Positions 7,312 through 16,426 of a stretch of DNA of 64,000 nucleotides are shown in pieces. Under the pieces are notes generated by a model. The model did no database searches. It was given only the letters and a program-made list of their open reading frames with translations, and had not been told where the DNA came from. The first letter of the stretch is position 1; the number at the start of each line of letters is the position of its first letter. The translations under genes and the position numbers were made by a program. The stretch comes from Clostridia bacterium (GTDB lineage Bacteria; Bacillota; Clostridia; Christensenellales; Aristaeellaceae), in contig JAFRBK010000009.1 in NCBI GenBank assembly GCA_017404985.1, positions 1-64,000 on the forward strand, in the 5' to 3' direction.

Positions 7312-7512
7312 ATGGCGCGGAAAAAGAAACCTGTCAACAAGTCCCCTTATCCGGATCACGTGATTGAGACCATTGCCCGCTGTCTGTGGCCGGATATTCA
7401 GGCCTTCTTCGAAAGTGAAGAAGGGCAGCGGGAATTTGCCAAGTGGAAAGCCGAACAGGCTGACCAGGAGGCAGGCGATCCGGATAAACCGACCGGGTAT
7501 AAAGCCGCCTGA
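7312..7512 (+). CDS. Small conserved mobilization-element protein
   Basis: A 66-residue hydrophilic protein beginning MARKKKPVNKSPYPDHVIE, basic at the N-terminus and acidic toward the end. Its ATG lies four bases past the relaxase stop, with GGCAGGTGATGAT upstream, so it is co-translated with mob. Small proteins of this type often follow relaxase genes in mobilizable elements; I do not recognise a defined family and assign no function. A strong terminator follows at once, so this is the last gene of the mob operon. Confidence 0.65.
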   Translation: MARKKKPVNKSPYPDHVIETIARCLWPDIQAFFESEEGQREFAKWKAEQADQEAGDPDKPTGYKAA

Positions 7513-7517
7513 TAGTT

Positions 7518-7560
7518 GCAGGGTGTCACCGATCATGGTGACACCCTGCCTTTTAATTTT
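7518..7560 (+). terminator. Rho-independent terminator of the mob operon
   Basis: GCAGGGTGTCACC (7518-7530) pairs perfectly with 7537-7549 around a six-base loop, followed by CTTTTAATTTT. It lies six bases past the last mob-operon stop codon. Confidence 0.9.
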
Positions 7561-7615
7561 CTCTTGGGCTTTCTTCCGCGGGCAGCTTTTATCTGCTGCT
7601 CTGTGAAGAAAAAGA

Positions 7616-7660
7616 ATAATCCGAACCCTTCTCCGATCTGGAAAAATTGGTTCGGATTAT
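7616..7660 (-). terminator. 12-bp inverted repeat, probable terminator of the surface-protein gene
   Basis: ATAATCCGAACC (7616-7627) is perfectly complementary to 7649-7660. Read leftward it is followed by TCTTTTTCTTC (7615-7605), so it can end transcription of the giant gene that stops at 7742. Its 21-base loop is long for a terminator. It also lies beside the tRNA-Val fragment and could instead be an element-end structure. Confidence 0.6.
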
Positions 7661-7669
7661 ACGTGTTTG

Positions 7670-7704
7670 GTGGTGACAGTTGGACTCGAACCAACGACCC
7701 CATC
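7670..7704 (-). other. Displaced tRNA-Val 3' end (attachment-site-like direct repeat)
   Basis: These 35 bases are identical to 28468-28502, which is the 3' part of the intact tRNA-Val(CAC) plus one flanking base, in the same orientation. Identity ends sharply on both sides. It covers the T arm and acceptor strand but no 5' half, so it cannot be a functional tRNA. This is what a tRNA-targeting element leaves at its far end, with the region 7705-28467 as the inserted block. Confidence 0.8.
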
Positions 7705-7741
7705 CGCTGGTACTGTCCATCGTTTTTGCGCAAATTGCTTC

Positions 7742-10700
7742 TTATTCCACCGGAACGAAGATGCAGTTGTGGTTCAGGAGACTGCTGCACCAGGCTTCCG
7801 CGCTGCTGCCCGGGGCGCCGTAGATGTACACCGTGCCGCAGCCGTCGAAGACTTCTTCGCCCAGCTCGCAACCCGCGGGAATGCGGATCTGGGTCAGGCT
7901 GCGGCAGTTCCGGAAGGCATAGTCGCCGAGGCTGCGGCAGGAGGCGGGAACGTCCACGACGCTTGCCGAGATGCCCTCAAAGGCTTCCATTTCCACCGCG
8001 GTCAGGCTGGCCGGCAGGGTGAAGTCCGGGGTGCCAAAGGCCGGCGGAAGGACCGTCACCGAAGCCTCGCGGGAGGCGGTGCTCGCGGCGCCGTTCCCCA
8101 CCCGGCGCGTCACAAGGCAGTAATACTGATATTCGCCGGCATCCGTATTCTCAGGGATGGTATAGGCGCTTTGCCGGCCGTCGGCGAGGGGGAGTTTCCA
8201 GCTGCCTTCCGTGCGATACCACTGGTATTCCAGACCGTCCTGGTTTTCGTCGGTCACCGTCACGGTCAGGGTTCTGCTTTCCGCGCTGCCCTCCCCTTTG
8301 GTCCAGGAGGTATCGGCCGGGGCGTTTTCCGCCAGGGACGGCAGGGGAATCTCCTCCCACGCGGCGGCGAGGGTCATATCCTGCGTGACAACGGCGCCGA
8401 AATCCCACGGGGTATCCTCCAGGTACCAGCCCTGGAAGGCATAGCCGTCCTTCATCCGGGGACCCGGATTGGCGATGGGGCAGTTGGATTCATAGGTCCG
8501 GGTGAAGAGGGTGCGATCCCCGTCCACGAAGGTCACCGAGACCGTCTCGGGAACCACGGGCCTGACCCCGATCACCACGTGGGCGGCCTCCGCGCCGGAG
8601 GCGTCAGAGACGGTGGGATCGCCGTTCTGGAAGGGGCTGTTTTCCGGCGCGGTGACGGCGTGGGTCGGGGGAAGGTAAATGCCGCCCTCCGCGAGGATTG
8701 CCCTGCCGCCCTCCGCAGTGGCCGCCACGTCCCAGGTGCCCGCGCTCATGTTGACGCTGCCCTGCATTTCCAGGCCCGCGCGGGCGGCGCTGATCCCGAC
8801 GTCGCCGCCGACGGTCAGATCTCCGCCAGCCCACAGGCCGTAGCCGGTTTCACTGGTGTTTGTGCCGGTGACGCTTCCGTCCACGCTGAGGCCGGCCGCG
8901 GCCTTGATCAGGGCTTCTCCCTGCACCGTCAGGTCCACATCGCCGCCGACGCTGACGGAACCGTTTTCCGCCACCAGGCCGCTGCCGCCGCAGGTACCGG
9001 TGAGGCTGCCGGTGAGCCGGACCGAGCCCTCCGCGCGGATCGCCGTGGACGAGACATTCGCTTCGACATCGCCGCGGATTTCCAGGCTGGCGCCGTTCAG
9101 CGCGACCGCGCCGAAGGCGGCGTCCGTGCCGGTGAGACGGAGCCCGCCCTGCGGGGCGACGATTGTCAGATTCTCCTCGGCGGCGATCAGCATGCCGCCA
9201 TAGGTGCCCGCGAAGGTCGGATTATTGTGGAAGGTCAGCGTATGGCTGGCTCTGTCATAGGAAACTGCGCCGTCGCCCAGAACATCGGCGGCGTTCGCGT
9301 CGGACACCTGCGTGCCGCCTACCCACAGCGGATAGGGGACCGCCCGGCCGATCTCCGCCTTCATCACCGGATTGCCGTCGGCATCCAGGACTTTGTGGCT
9401 TTCGCTGTCGTAACGACCGCCCTCGGGAAGGATGAATTTGTTGCCATCCAGATCCATGCTGACGATGATTCCGAGGGGCGTCGTCCCCTCCGCCGGATCA
9501 CACTCCGCGGTGAGGCTGCTGTCGCCTGATACCTGGAGGGAATCGGCATATACACCGATCTGCGTCGCCGCCGCGCTGACGCTGCTGCCCGAGATATTCA
9601 GCTGATCGTGAGTGAAAAGGCCGTACACTTCGCCCTGCGCGGTGACCTGGGAGCCGCTGATGGAGAGGGGGCCGCTGAGCGCAAAAAGGCCGCCGTCCCG
9701 GCCCTTCGCCGTCAGCGCGGAACCGCCCTGGATCGAGAGCCCGCGCTCCGAGAAGACGCCGTACTTTGCCCCGGCGTCGATGACGCTGTTCCCCGATACG
9801 CGGATGGTCAGATCCAGATTCTCCCCGGCATAAATCCCTGCCGTGGCGGCCGTCCCACCCGAGGTAAAAGCATGCTTTGAGAGGATTCGGGCGCCCTTCA
9901 GGGTCAGGGTGCCGCCGGACTCGTTTCCATCATAGGCGGCGGTGCCGTCCCTCAGAATATCCTCCTGGTTTGCGACCGTGACCTGGGTGCTGCCCACCCA
10001 CAGGGGATAGGGCTGCGACCAGGACGCGACCGCGATGACGGAATCCGCGTCCACAGAAATCACATCCCCGGCGGGATGCAGCTGACCGGAGATTTCCCAT
10101 CCGGCGAAGACCAGGCCTTCCGGCGGGGTGAAGGCACATTCCGGCAGCTCGAAGCTGCTGCCCGGGGAAACTCGGACAAAATTCATCGTGCCGCTGCCTT
10201 CGCCGGCCTCAAACGAAACGGTATTCATGTCGCTGCCGTAGCCGCAGACCGTGCACCGGTGGTTTTCATCCCATGTATGCGCCTCCAGAGCCAGCGCCGT
10301 GGCGCAATATTTGCAGGAGCGCAGGTGGTTATCCTCGGAAGAGGTGTAGACATTGTCCGGATGACTGCAGGGGGAGATCCGGACTTTGCCATAATTCTGA
10401 CAGTACGCCACCCGGTTGTCGGCTTCGATGAACACCGTGCCCCCCTGCTCCGCCTGGTTTTCCCCCTGCACCATCATGTGGTCCCCGAGGTTCAAATTAC
10501 CCGTATGCCAGTCGGAGATGGTGCTGGAGTAGCTGCCGGGGCCGATGGCGTGATAATCCGCTTCGATGGTGACGTTGGCGGTTCCGCTGATTTCCACGTC
10601 GTCGCAGCCACTGCCTCCCCAGCCGGTGATGTTCTCCGCGCCGCCGCCGATCCCCGCCGCGCAATAGCCGCCGACGGCCGTCACATTGCCGCCGGTGATT

Positions 10701-12019
10701 CTGATATGGCCTTTATCGGCATGTTGGGCGCAGCCCGCGCCGATCCCGGCGCCGCCGGGATAGTCGCCGTCTCTGCCGGAAGCATACACCGTGCCGCCCG
10801 TGATCCGGACGGTTCCTTGAAAGACGCCGGCCCATCCGCTGCCGATCCCCGCGCCGCAGCCTGTCGTCAGGACGTCCCGCGCATGCTTGCTTGTGGCATT
10901 GACCGTGCCCCCGGAGATATCGATGAAGCCATCGAAAAAGCTCTCCTCGGTGCCGCCAATTCCCGCGCCGCCAATGCCGATGGCTACCACGGTACCTCCC
11001 GTGATTTGCACACGGTTCTCGGTCACATTCGAATGCGAGTTACCGATCCCGGGGGCGCCAACTCCGCCGCTGGCGCGAAGAAATCCGTCCGTGACAACCA
11101 CCCGGTCGGCCTCGACACCCGCGCCGCCGGTAACGGAAAACAGGGCCATGTGAGAATCGCCGCCATAGGCATTCACATGGCCGCCCTCGATGCGAACTGT
11201 GGTTGCGGTCCCAGCGTTTTCGTATCCGTAGCCCAGGCCGGCGGCGCCTTCGCCGCCCTGCGCCTCCACAAAGCCGCCATAGACTTCGATCGCCTGGAAT
11301 CCGCTGTTCGAACCATCCGCGCCGCCGATCCCCGCGGCTAAGGTGTCGCCCGTGGCGATCACTGTGCCGCCCCGGATTTCGACCACGCCGCCCTGTGCAC
11401 CGCTGTTCGAGCCGATGGCGGCGTTATACTCCGTGGCGTTGGCTTTGAGCGTTCCGGAGCCTTCGATGACCAGTTTGCAGAATTCCGGAACGAAGATGCC
11501 CTTGGGGGCGGTGAGCGTGCGGTCTTTGCGCAGCATCAGGTGCACCGTGCCCTCCACCGTGATGCGCTCGTTGATCGTCACGTCGTCCAGCAGGTAATAG
11601 GTCTGGTCGCGTTCCCAGTAGATGCTGTCGCTGGTGACAGCCTTCGCGGTCGTCACATAGATGGTGTATTCCTTGCCAGAGCGCGTCACCTTGATCCACT
11701 CTCTGTCGGTAAATTCTGCGAGGGGCTCCACATACCAGTCATCGTGGTCGTCCCTCGTAACCCGCAGCAGGCTTTCATCACTGACGCGCACATCATCGAA
11801 GGCAAGGTAGTCAACCTCTCCCTGGATGGAAAGACCCCTCGTAATATTATTTACCTCGATGGCTGTGCCGCCCGGTAAAAAGTGCTGCTTGAAGTCGTAG
11901 GAGAAGACCAGCGCGTAGGGCGCCGGGGAAGTTTCCGCGAAGGCGGGCAGGGACAAGGTTCCCAGCACCAGCAGCAGCACGGTCAGCATGGCCAGCATTC
12001 TTTTGACGGGATGGTTCAT
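7742..12019 (-). CDS. Giant secreted multi-repeat surface protein
   Basis: A 1425-residue protein with a signal peptide (MNHPVKRMLAMLTVLLLVLG...FAETS). Residues about 140-500 are glycine-rich repeats (GAGIGG, EISGT, ITGGTV) suggesting a right-handed beta-helix. A Cys-rich segment near 530-580 has CKYC and CTVCGYG. Two Listeria-Bacteroides (InlB B-type) repeats follow, ending FAGWEI and FQGWYLED. Between and after them are more helix repeats, an Ig-like segment with YQWYRTE, and a short BspA-type leucine-rich piece (LGDYAFRNCRSLTQIRIPAG). No sortase signal is seen at the C-terminus. The start at 12019 has GGAGGCAAAACC. The gene is visibly more GC-rich than both flanks, which suggests recent transfer. 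Adhesion or glycan binding is inferred. Confidence 0.85.
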   Translation of the reverse strand: MNHPVKRMLAMLTVLLLVLGTLSLPAFAETSPAPYALVFSYDFKQHFLPGGTAIEVNNITRGLSIQGEVDYLAFDDVRVSDESLLRVTRDDHDDWYVEPLAEFTDREWIKVTRSGKEYTIYVTTAKAVTSDSIYWERDQTYYLLDDVTINERITVEGTVHLMLRKDRTLTAPKGIFVPEFCKLVIEGSGTLKANATEYNAAIGSNSGAQGGVVEIRGGTVIATGDTLAAGIGGADGSNSGFQAIEVYGGFVEAQGGEGAAGLGYGYENAGTATTVRIEGGHVNAYGGDSHMALFSVTGGAGVEADRVVVTDGFLRASGGVGAPGIGNSHSNVTENRVQITGGTVVAIGIGGAGIGGTEESFFDGFIDISGGTVNATSKHARDVLTTGCGAGIGSGWAGVFQGTVRITGGTVYASGRDGDYPGGAGIGAGCAQHADKGHIRITGGNVTAVGGYCAAGIGGGAENITGWGGSGCDDVEISGTANVTIEADYHAIGPGSYSSTISDWHTGNLNLGDHMMVQGENQAEQGGTVFIEADNRVAYCQNYGKVRISPCSHPDNVYTSSEDNHLRSCKYCATALALEAHTWDENHRCTVCGYGSDMNTVSFEAGEGSGTMNFVRVSPGSSFELPECAFTPPEGLVFAGWEISGQLHPAGDVISVDADSVIAVASWSQPYPLWVGSTQVTVANQEDILRDGTAAYDGNESGGTLTLKGARILSKHAFTSGGTAATAGIYAGENLDLTIRVSGNSVIDAGAKYGVFSERGLSIQGGSALTAKGRDGGLFALSGPLSISGSQVTAQGEVYGLFTHDQLNISGSSVSAAATQIGVYADSLQVSGDSSLTAECDPAEGTTPLGIIVSMDLDGNKFILPEGGRYDSESHKVLDADGNPVMKAEIGRAVPYPLWVGGTQVSDANAADVLGDGAVSYDRASHTLTFHNNPTFAGTYGGMLIAAEENLTIVAPQGGLRLTGTDAAFGAVALNGASLEIRGDVEANVSSTAIRAEGSVRLTGSLTGTCGGSGLVAENGSVSVGGDVDLTVQGEALIKAAAGLSVDGSVTGTNTSETGYGLWAGGDLTVGGDVGISAARAGLEMQGSVNMSAGTWDVAATAEGGRAILAEGGIYLPPTHAVTAPENSPFQNGDPTVSDASGAEAAHVVIGVRPVVPETVSVTFVDGDRTLFTRTYESNCPIANPGPRMKDGYAFQGWYLEDTPWDFGAVVTQDMTLAAAWEEIPLPSLAENAPADTSWTKGEGSAESRTLTVTVTDENQDGLEYQWYRTEGSWKLPLADGRQSAYTIPENTDAGEYQYYCLVTRRVGNGAASTASREASVTVLPPAFGTPDFTLPASLTAVEMEAFEGISASVVDVPASCRSLGDYAFRNCRSLTQIRIPAGCELGEEVFDGCGTVYIYGAPGSSAEAWCSSLLNHNCIFVPVE

Positions 12020-12200
12020 GGTTTTGCCTCCAATGGGTTTTCTCGCTCTCCCGCTTCGCGGGAGAGCTTTGATCAGCGTTTTCTTCAGTTGCGCCCGGGT
12101 TATACAATAACCCACGGTATTTTAGCATTTCCTCCGCCGGATGAAAAGACCTCTGTCATATTTTATCAAATATAAATCCGCGTTTCCCTTCTGTTTTTAC

Positions 12201-12230
12201 TTGACAGGGGGTGCCCTTTCGCATTAAAAT
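12201..12230 (+). promoter_or_regulatory. Promoter-like sequence without an obvious gene
   Basis: TTGACA (12201-12206) and TAAAAT (12225-12230) are 18 bases apart on the plus strand. No convincing ORF follows before the terminator at 12480; the interval 12020-12639 otherwise holds only a tRNA fragment and that terminator. It may drive a small RNA of about 270 bases or be a remnant. Confidence 0.4.
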
Positions 12231-12383
12231 GCCTGCAACGAACGGCCCATGTCACGTCTGGAAACGCGGTTCGCCGAGAAAAAAACCTTACTGTGCATTC
12301 CCATTACAACCCGATCGGAGGGATTAAGAAGAGAATACATAGTATATGCCACACTTACCAATTCCACCCCGACGATTCCGGCA

Positions 12384-12399
12384 ACTGAGCCATGCCACC
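12384..12399 (-). other. tRNA-Val 5'-end fragment
   Basis: The 16 bases ACTGAGCCATGCCACC are identical to 28526-28541, the first 16 positions of tRNA-Val(CAC), in the same orientation. Flanks are unrelated. A chance exact match of this length in the window is unlikely. It lies between the giant surface-protein gene and the GNAT/AzlCD block. Confidence 0.6.
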
Positions 12400-12479
12400 A
12401 TAAATAAAATGAAGATCTGGAAACCGGGCAAAACATGGTTGATGGCAGTAGGCTGGACGTCATGTTTTCATGACGGAAA

Positions 12480-12527
12480 GCCGCTGGCATTCTTCTGTTG
12501 ATGAATGCCAGCGGCGAAAATTTTTTT
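12480..12527 (+). terminator. Strong plus-strand terminator
   Basis: GCCGCTGGCATTC (12480-12492) pairs perfectly with 12503-12515 and is followed by GAAAA and seven T. No protein gene ends just upstream, so it terminates either a short transcript from the promoter-like site at 12201 or a lost gene. Confidence 0.8.
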
Positions 12528-12639
12528 GAAAGAAACCCCGTGAATATGCTATCATTGGAGCCGGGAAGCCTCCCCCGGGCTTTTCCAAAAAACTTTGAAG
12601 TTGCTGAAGCAAGACATACACAGCAAAGGCGGTAAAGAC

Positions 12640-13179
12640 ATGGCTGATATCGTATTACTTCCGTTGGAGGCATCGGATAGAAACCAGTTTGTTCTGGATA
12701 ACCAGGAAGCCTTCAACTATGGGGCTTTGGTGGAATTCGGACTCCGGGACGATCATTTTGAAGAGCCGGACGAAATCATTTCCCGGGAAACCATTGAAAA
12801 GTCCATTGACGGTGGTGAAGCCTACCGGATCATGCAGGACGGCAAGCCGGTTGGCGGAGTGATTATCAAAGTGGAAGGTGATCGCGGAGATCTGGATATC
12901 CTGTTCGTTTCCCCGAAAGTCCACAGTAAAGGCATCGGCTATACCGCATGGTGCGCTGTAGAAAAGCTGCACCCTGAAGTTAAAGTCTGGGAAACAGTTA
13001 CACCATATTTTGAGAAGCGGAACATCCATTTCTATGTGAACCGCTGCGGTTTCCATATTGTGGAGTTTTATAACAGTCATCACCCTGATCCAAATGATCC
13101 GGACATGGCGAAACAGATGGATGAACAGTTCCCGGAAGGTATGTTCAGGTTTGAGAAAGCCATAAAACAGGATTATTGA
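12640..13179 (+). CDS. GNAT-family N-acetyltransferase
   Basis: A 179-residue protein that transfers an acetyl group from acetyl-CoA to an unknown amine. The GNAT core is visible: GGVIIKV (strand 4), LDILFVSPKVHSKGIGYTAW (strand and acetyl-CoA-binding loop, with KGIG in place of the usual GxGxG/A), then the C-terminal YFEKRNIHFYVNRCGF. The start at 12640 is preferred because AAGGCGGTAAAGAC precedes it; an upstream in-frame ATG lacks a ribosome site. It stands at the head of a run of plus-strand single genes and may share a transcript with azlCD 46 bases downstream. Confidence 0.85.
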   Translation: MADIVLLPLEASDRNQFVLDNQEAFNYGALVEFGLRDDHFEEPDEIISRETIEKSIDGGEAYRIMQDGKPVGGVIIKVEGDRGDLDILFVSPKVHSKGIGYTAWCAVEKLHPEVKVWETVTPYFEKRNIHFYVNRCGFHIVEFYNSHHPDPNDPDMAKQMDEQFPEGMFRFEKAIKQDY

Positions 13180-13225
13180 ATTTGATGTTTTCTTTCCATC
13201 TGCGCTGAAAAGAGGGTAGCTATTC

Positions 13226-13921
13226 GTGAAAGAATTACGATTTGCAGTAAAAAACACGATTCCGATATTCTTTACTTATCTGTTCATAGGCATTGCCTTC
13301 GGCATTCTGATGAGTGATGCGGGATACAGTGTTCTGCTCACAACGGCTTCCAGCTTTTTCATCTTTGCCGGATCAATGCAGCTTGTCATGGTGCCTATGA
13401 TGACTTCCGGAGCCTCGCTTCTCTCCCTGGCAGTCATGGCGTTTTTTGTCAATGCACGGCACATTTTCTATGGAATCGGCTTTATCGATAAATTTCGCAG
13501 GATGGGCTGGAGATATCCATACATGATCCTGACCCTGACCGATGAAACCTATTCTGTTCTCTGCTCTGTAAAGTATGATGAAGGGCTTGATGAAGATAAA
13601 GCCGCTTTCCTCATTGCCATGCTTGATCATTTCTACTGGGTCTTCGGATGCTTTATCGGAGCATGCGCAGGCCGGTTTTTTCAGTTTGATATGCGTGGAA
13701 TCGAATTCTCCGCCACGGCATTTTTCCTTGTGGTTGTCGTTAACCAATGGCGTCAGTATCGTACGCGGCTTCCTTTTCTGACCGCTGCTGTATGTGCTTT
13801 GGGGTTTTATTTGTTGCTGGGAAAAGAATACTTCCTGATTCCAACGCTGGTTTCCTGCGTGGCGGCGTTGTTATTCCTTCGTAAGCCTGTTGAACAGCAG
13901 GAGGGCACGGCGGATGAATAA
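13226..13921 (+). CDS. azlC: AzlC-type branched-chain amino acid exporter subunit
   Basis: A 231-residue membrane protein matching AzlC: an N-terminal segment PIFFTYLFIGIAFGILM, the FFVNARHIFYG motif characteristic of the family, and further hydrophobic segments to the end. AzlC works with AzlD to export branched-chain amino acids or their analogues across the cytoplasmic membrane. The start is a GTG at 13226 with GAGGG nine bases upstream. The gene overlaps azlD by eight bases, so the two are translated together, as in other bacteria. Exact substrate is not visible from sequence. Confidence 0.92.
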   Translation: MKELRFAVKNTIPIFFTYLFIGIAFGILMSDAGYSVLLTTASSFFIFAGSMQLVMVPMMTSGASLLSLAVMAFFVNARHIFYGIGFIDKFRRMGWRYPYMILTLTDETYSVLCSVKYDEGLDEDKAAFLIAMLDHFYWVFGCFIGACAGRFFQFDMRGIEFSATAFFLVVVVNQWRQYRTRLPFLTAAVCALGFYLLLGKEYFLIPTLVSCVAALLFLRKPVEQQEGTADE

Positions 13922-14237
13922 TACAATGTATCCCATCGCGGTCATCGGGGTCATCGCAGTTGTTACCTGGGTTCTTCGCGCATTTCCATTTCTGCTGTTC
14001 GGAAACAGGCCTTTGCCGAAAGTGATCCGGTATCTCGGAAAAGCGCTCCCGCCCGCCATCATGACGGTACTTGTGATCTACTGTTTGCGTGATATTTCCT
14101 TCGGTCAGTCACCGTTCGGCATTCCGGAGCTCGCAGCCTGTGCGCTGGTTGTTATCCTTCAGGTTGTACGAAAAAACATGTATCTGTCGATTATTGCCGG
14201 AACCGTATGCTATATGGCCCTGATTCGCGTCATGTAA
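13914..14237 (+). CDS. azlD: AzlD-type branched-chain amino acid exporter small subunit
   Basis: A 107-residue protein with four hydrophobic segments. TWVLRAFPFLLFGNRPLPKV followed by LPPAIMTVLVIYCL is typical of AzlD. The start ATG at 13914 lies inside the last codons of azlC, with AGGAGGGCACGGCGG just before it. It completes the AzlCD exporter. The length is normal for the family, with no sign of damage. Confidence 0.92.
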   Translation: MNNTMYPIAVIGVIAVVTWVLRAFPFLLFGNRPLPKVIRYLGKALPPAIMTVLVIYCLRDISFGQSPFGIPELAACALVVILQVVRKNMYLSIIAGTVCYMALIRVM

Positions 14238-14272
14238 AACAAATCTGTTCAGGATTGCAAATGAAACGAAAA

Positions 14273-14292
14273 CTCGGAAAATATATTTTGAA
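14273..14292. repeat. CTCGGAA intergenic repeat, copy 1
   Basis: CTCGGAAAATATATTTTGAA lies 26 bases before the next start codon. It is the first of four related sequences found after successive genes (others at 15306, 16427 and 17117) and contains the palindrome AAAATATATTTT. Confidence 0.5.
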
Positions 14293-14317
14293 ATTGTCGA
14301 CTATACGGAGGCAGAAG

Positions 14318-14701
14318 ATGGAATACAAGATAGGCGATCAGGAGCTTTCTGCAGCAGCATTTATCGGGTTTGCCAATAAAGTCTGGCCCGGAAAATATGA
14401 CGAAGAAAAAACAGCTGCTGCATTATCCAAAACGCTGAATATCACCGCATATGACGGTGAGACGCTTGTCGGCTGCCTGCGCATCCTTACTGACGGTTAT
14501 TTCTTTGGCACGATTACGGAGATGCTTGTCCTTCCGGATTATCAAAGGCAGGGAATCGGCAGCAGGCTCCTTCAGTTGGCCAGGGAAAACACCCCGACCA
14601 TGCTGTATTTCGGAGCGCAACCGGATGCAGAGATTTTTTACGAGAAAAACGGATGTTCAAAAGGCTTTCAGTCCTATACTATACAGAAAAAGCGTATGTA
14701 A
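14318..14701 (+). CDS. GNAT-family N-acetyltransferase
   Basis: A short 127-residue acetyltransferase. The acetyl-CoA site is clear: ITEMLVLPDYQRQGIGSRLL (residues about 65-84) followed by FYEKNGC near the end. The start at 14318 has GGAGGCAGAAG upstream. The length is normal for compact GNATs of the YkkB/arylamine-like type. It is one of three GNATs in 2.7 kb, each with its own ribosome site and separated by short intergenic repeats. The substrate cannot be predicted. Confidence 0.88.
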   Translation: MEYKIGDQELSAAAFIGFANKVWPGKYDEEKTAAALSKTLNITAYDGETLVGCLRILTDGYFFGTITEMLVLPDYQRQGIGSRLLQLARENTPTMLYFGAQPDAEIFYEKNGCSKGFQSYTIQKKRM

Positions 14702-14769
14702 ACTCCCGGTTTTACGAAACGCCTGCAGCATTCAAACCTGGAGACTGCCATTTCAATGGAGGGAAAACA

Positions 14770-15300
14770 ATGCTGGAATTAAGAAGGCTGTCTGTGGATG
14801 ACGGACCCGAGATCTACCACATGCTTCAGGATATCCCCAAAGAGGAGAACGGGTTCGGAAACAATGCAAACGGTATGTCGTACGAGGCATATAAGGAATG
14901 GCTGGCCGCCAAACATCAGGAATCCCTCCGGGAAGGGATCCAGGACGGCTGGAAAGTGCCCTCAACGACCTACTGGCTCTATGCAGACGGCGTCCCTGTC
15001 GGCTTCGGCAAACTGAGGCATTGCCTGACAGACACGCTTCGCAAGGCAGGCGGCCATATCGGATATGCTGTTGCACCTGCTTATCGCGGAAAAGGATACG
15101 GGAAGGAACTCCTCAGGCTGCTGCTGCAAAAAGCAAATGAAATGGGAATAGAAAAAGTCCTTTTAACCATTCGCTTGAATAATGCGGCATCACAGGCCGT
15201 GGCATTCGCAAACGGCGGGGCTGTTACTGACAGGACGGACGAACGGCTCCTTATCTGGATTGACACAAAAATGTCGGGTTTTTCAGAATGTTCAATGTAA
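14770..15300 (+). CDS. GNAT-family N-acetyltransferase
   Basis: A 176-residue acetyltransferase. IGYAVAPAYRGKGYGKELL (about residues 98-116) is the acetyl-CoA-binding stretch, with the RGKGYG loop intact. The N-terminal LRRLSVDDGPEIYHML and the YWLYADGVPVGFGKLR strand pair are typical of YjdJ/YjcK-like proteins. GGAGGG lies just before the ATG at 14770. The final residues (KMSGFSECSM) look like read-through of a usual end and may be non-native. The target is unknown. Confidence 0.87.
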   Translation: MLELRRLSVDDGPEIYHMLQDIPKEENGFGNNANGMSYEAYKEWLAAKHQESLREGIQDGWKVPSTTYWLYADGVPVGFGKLRHCLTDTLRKAGGHIGYAVAPAYRGKGYGKELLRLLLQKANEMGIEKVLLTIRLNNAASQAVAFANGGAVTDRTDERLLIWIDTKMSGFSECSM

Positions 15301-15305
15301 AGAAA

Positions 15306-15324
15306 CTCGGAAGATATATTTGAA
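15306..15324. repeat. CTCGGAA intergenic repeat, copy 2
   Basis: CTCGGAAGATATATTTGAA follows the stop codon of the preceding GNAT by five bases. It differs from copy 1 by one substitution and one missing T. Confidence 0.5.
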
Positions 15325-15366
15325 GTAACTTTTGAAATAGCTTCCCATGTGAAAGGATGAATGATT

Positions 15367-16350
15367 GTGAAAAAGCTGCTGAGAACATGGTTCTGTCTGT
15401 TTCTTTACATACTGCTGGTTTTTTTCTGTATAACAGGCGCGGCAGAAGGACAGGATGAGAAAAAAGACTGGGTTGAACAGGCACTCAAAGCATATGATGC
15501 ACAGGATTATGAAACATCGCTGTATTATTTCACACTGCTTGCCGATGCGGGAGACCCGAACGCGCAGTACATGACTGCTTCCCATTATTTCTTCAGCAGG
15601 GGTACAGAGCAGGACTTCGACAAAGCCGCTGTATATGCCCGTATGTCGGCGGAACAGGGGATTCCTGCTTCGCAGTCATTGCTGGCCATTATGTATCTGG
15701 ACGGCCTTGGTGTGGAACAGAACGTTGCAAAGGCGGTGGAATTTAGTCAGCTGGCCGCTGATGGCGGAGATGCGCAGGCGCAGTTCCTGCTTGGCTGGTT
15801 TTATGATTATGGTATCGGCGTAGATCAGGATTTTGCAAAAGCCCGGGATTATTATCAGCTGGCTGCAGAGCAAGGGAACGCAGACGCGCAGACAAATCTC
15901 GGTGCGCTGTATGAGGATGGTGCAGGCGTACCTCAGTCCTATGAAGAAGCAGCAAGGTATTATCAGATGGCAGCTGATCAGGGTTTTGCTTATGGGCAGG
16001 CGCGCCTGGCACAGTTGTATGAATTTGGAGATGGCGTGGAACAATCCAATGAAACGTCCCTGAAATATTACCAACTGGCTGCGGATCAGGGAGACCCTAT
16101 GGGGCAATGGGGCATGGGTAAAGCCTATCAGTTTGGGGTAGGCGTAGATGTGGATTATGTGAAAGCGGCAGAATATTATCAACTGTCAGCGGATCAGGAA
16201 GATCCGGATGGACTGGAATGTCTCGGATATCTTTATCTCGAAGGATTGGGTGTGGAACAATCACGGGAGAAAGCGATCGAGCTTTATGAACTCGCTGCTG
16301 AGAGGGGAAGCGAAGAAGCGCAGCGGCAATTACTGATCCTGGGATGGTAA
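15367..16350 (+). CDS. Secreted Sel1-repeat protein
   Basis: A signal peptide (KKLLRTWFCLFLYILLVFFC) is followed by seven Sel1-like repeats of about 36 residues covering residues 70-325, each with the pattern LGxxYxxGxGVxQDxxKAxxYYxxAAxQG. Such repeats form alpha-solenoids for protein binding; secretion points to a role at the surface or membrane. Two starts are possible: ATG at 15361 is only three bases from AAAGGA, while GTG at 15367 has a nine-base spacing and is chosen. Nothing shows what it binds. The repeats are similar at the DNA level and could expand or contract. Confidence 0.85.
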   Translation: MKKLLRTWFCLFLYILLVFFCITGAAEGQDEKKDWVEQALKAYDAQDYETSLYYFTLLADAGDPNAQYMTASHYFFSRGTEQDFDKAAVYARMSAEQGIPASQSLLAIMYLDGLGVEQNVAKAVEFSQLAADGGDAQAQFLLGWFYDYGIGVDQDFAKARDYYQLAAEQGNADAQTNLGALYEDGAGVPQSYEEAARYYQMAADQGFAYGQARLAQLYEFGDGVEQSNETSLKYYQLAADQGDPMGQWGMGKAYQFGVGVDVDYVKAAEYYQLSADQEDPDGLECLGYLYLEGLGVEQSREKAIELYELAAERGSEEAQRQLLILGW

Positions 16351-16426
16351 GATCTTCCATTTTACGTTCTGAAAAACGGTCTTTGTCTTTCGTTTAAAAT
16401 CTTACAGAATCCTTAACGGCAAGAAA

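Noticed and set aside
7667-9529. 620-residue plus-strand ORF
   Set aside because: It runs antisense through the GC-rich giant surface-protein gene, is full of Ala/Gly/Arg repeats, has no ribosome site and its start includes the antisense tRNA fragment.
12224-12673. 149-residue minus-strand ORF in the 12.0-12.6 kb gap
   Set aside because: Its codon pattern looks random, it crosses a strong terminator hairpin and a tRNA fragment, and it has no ribosome site.
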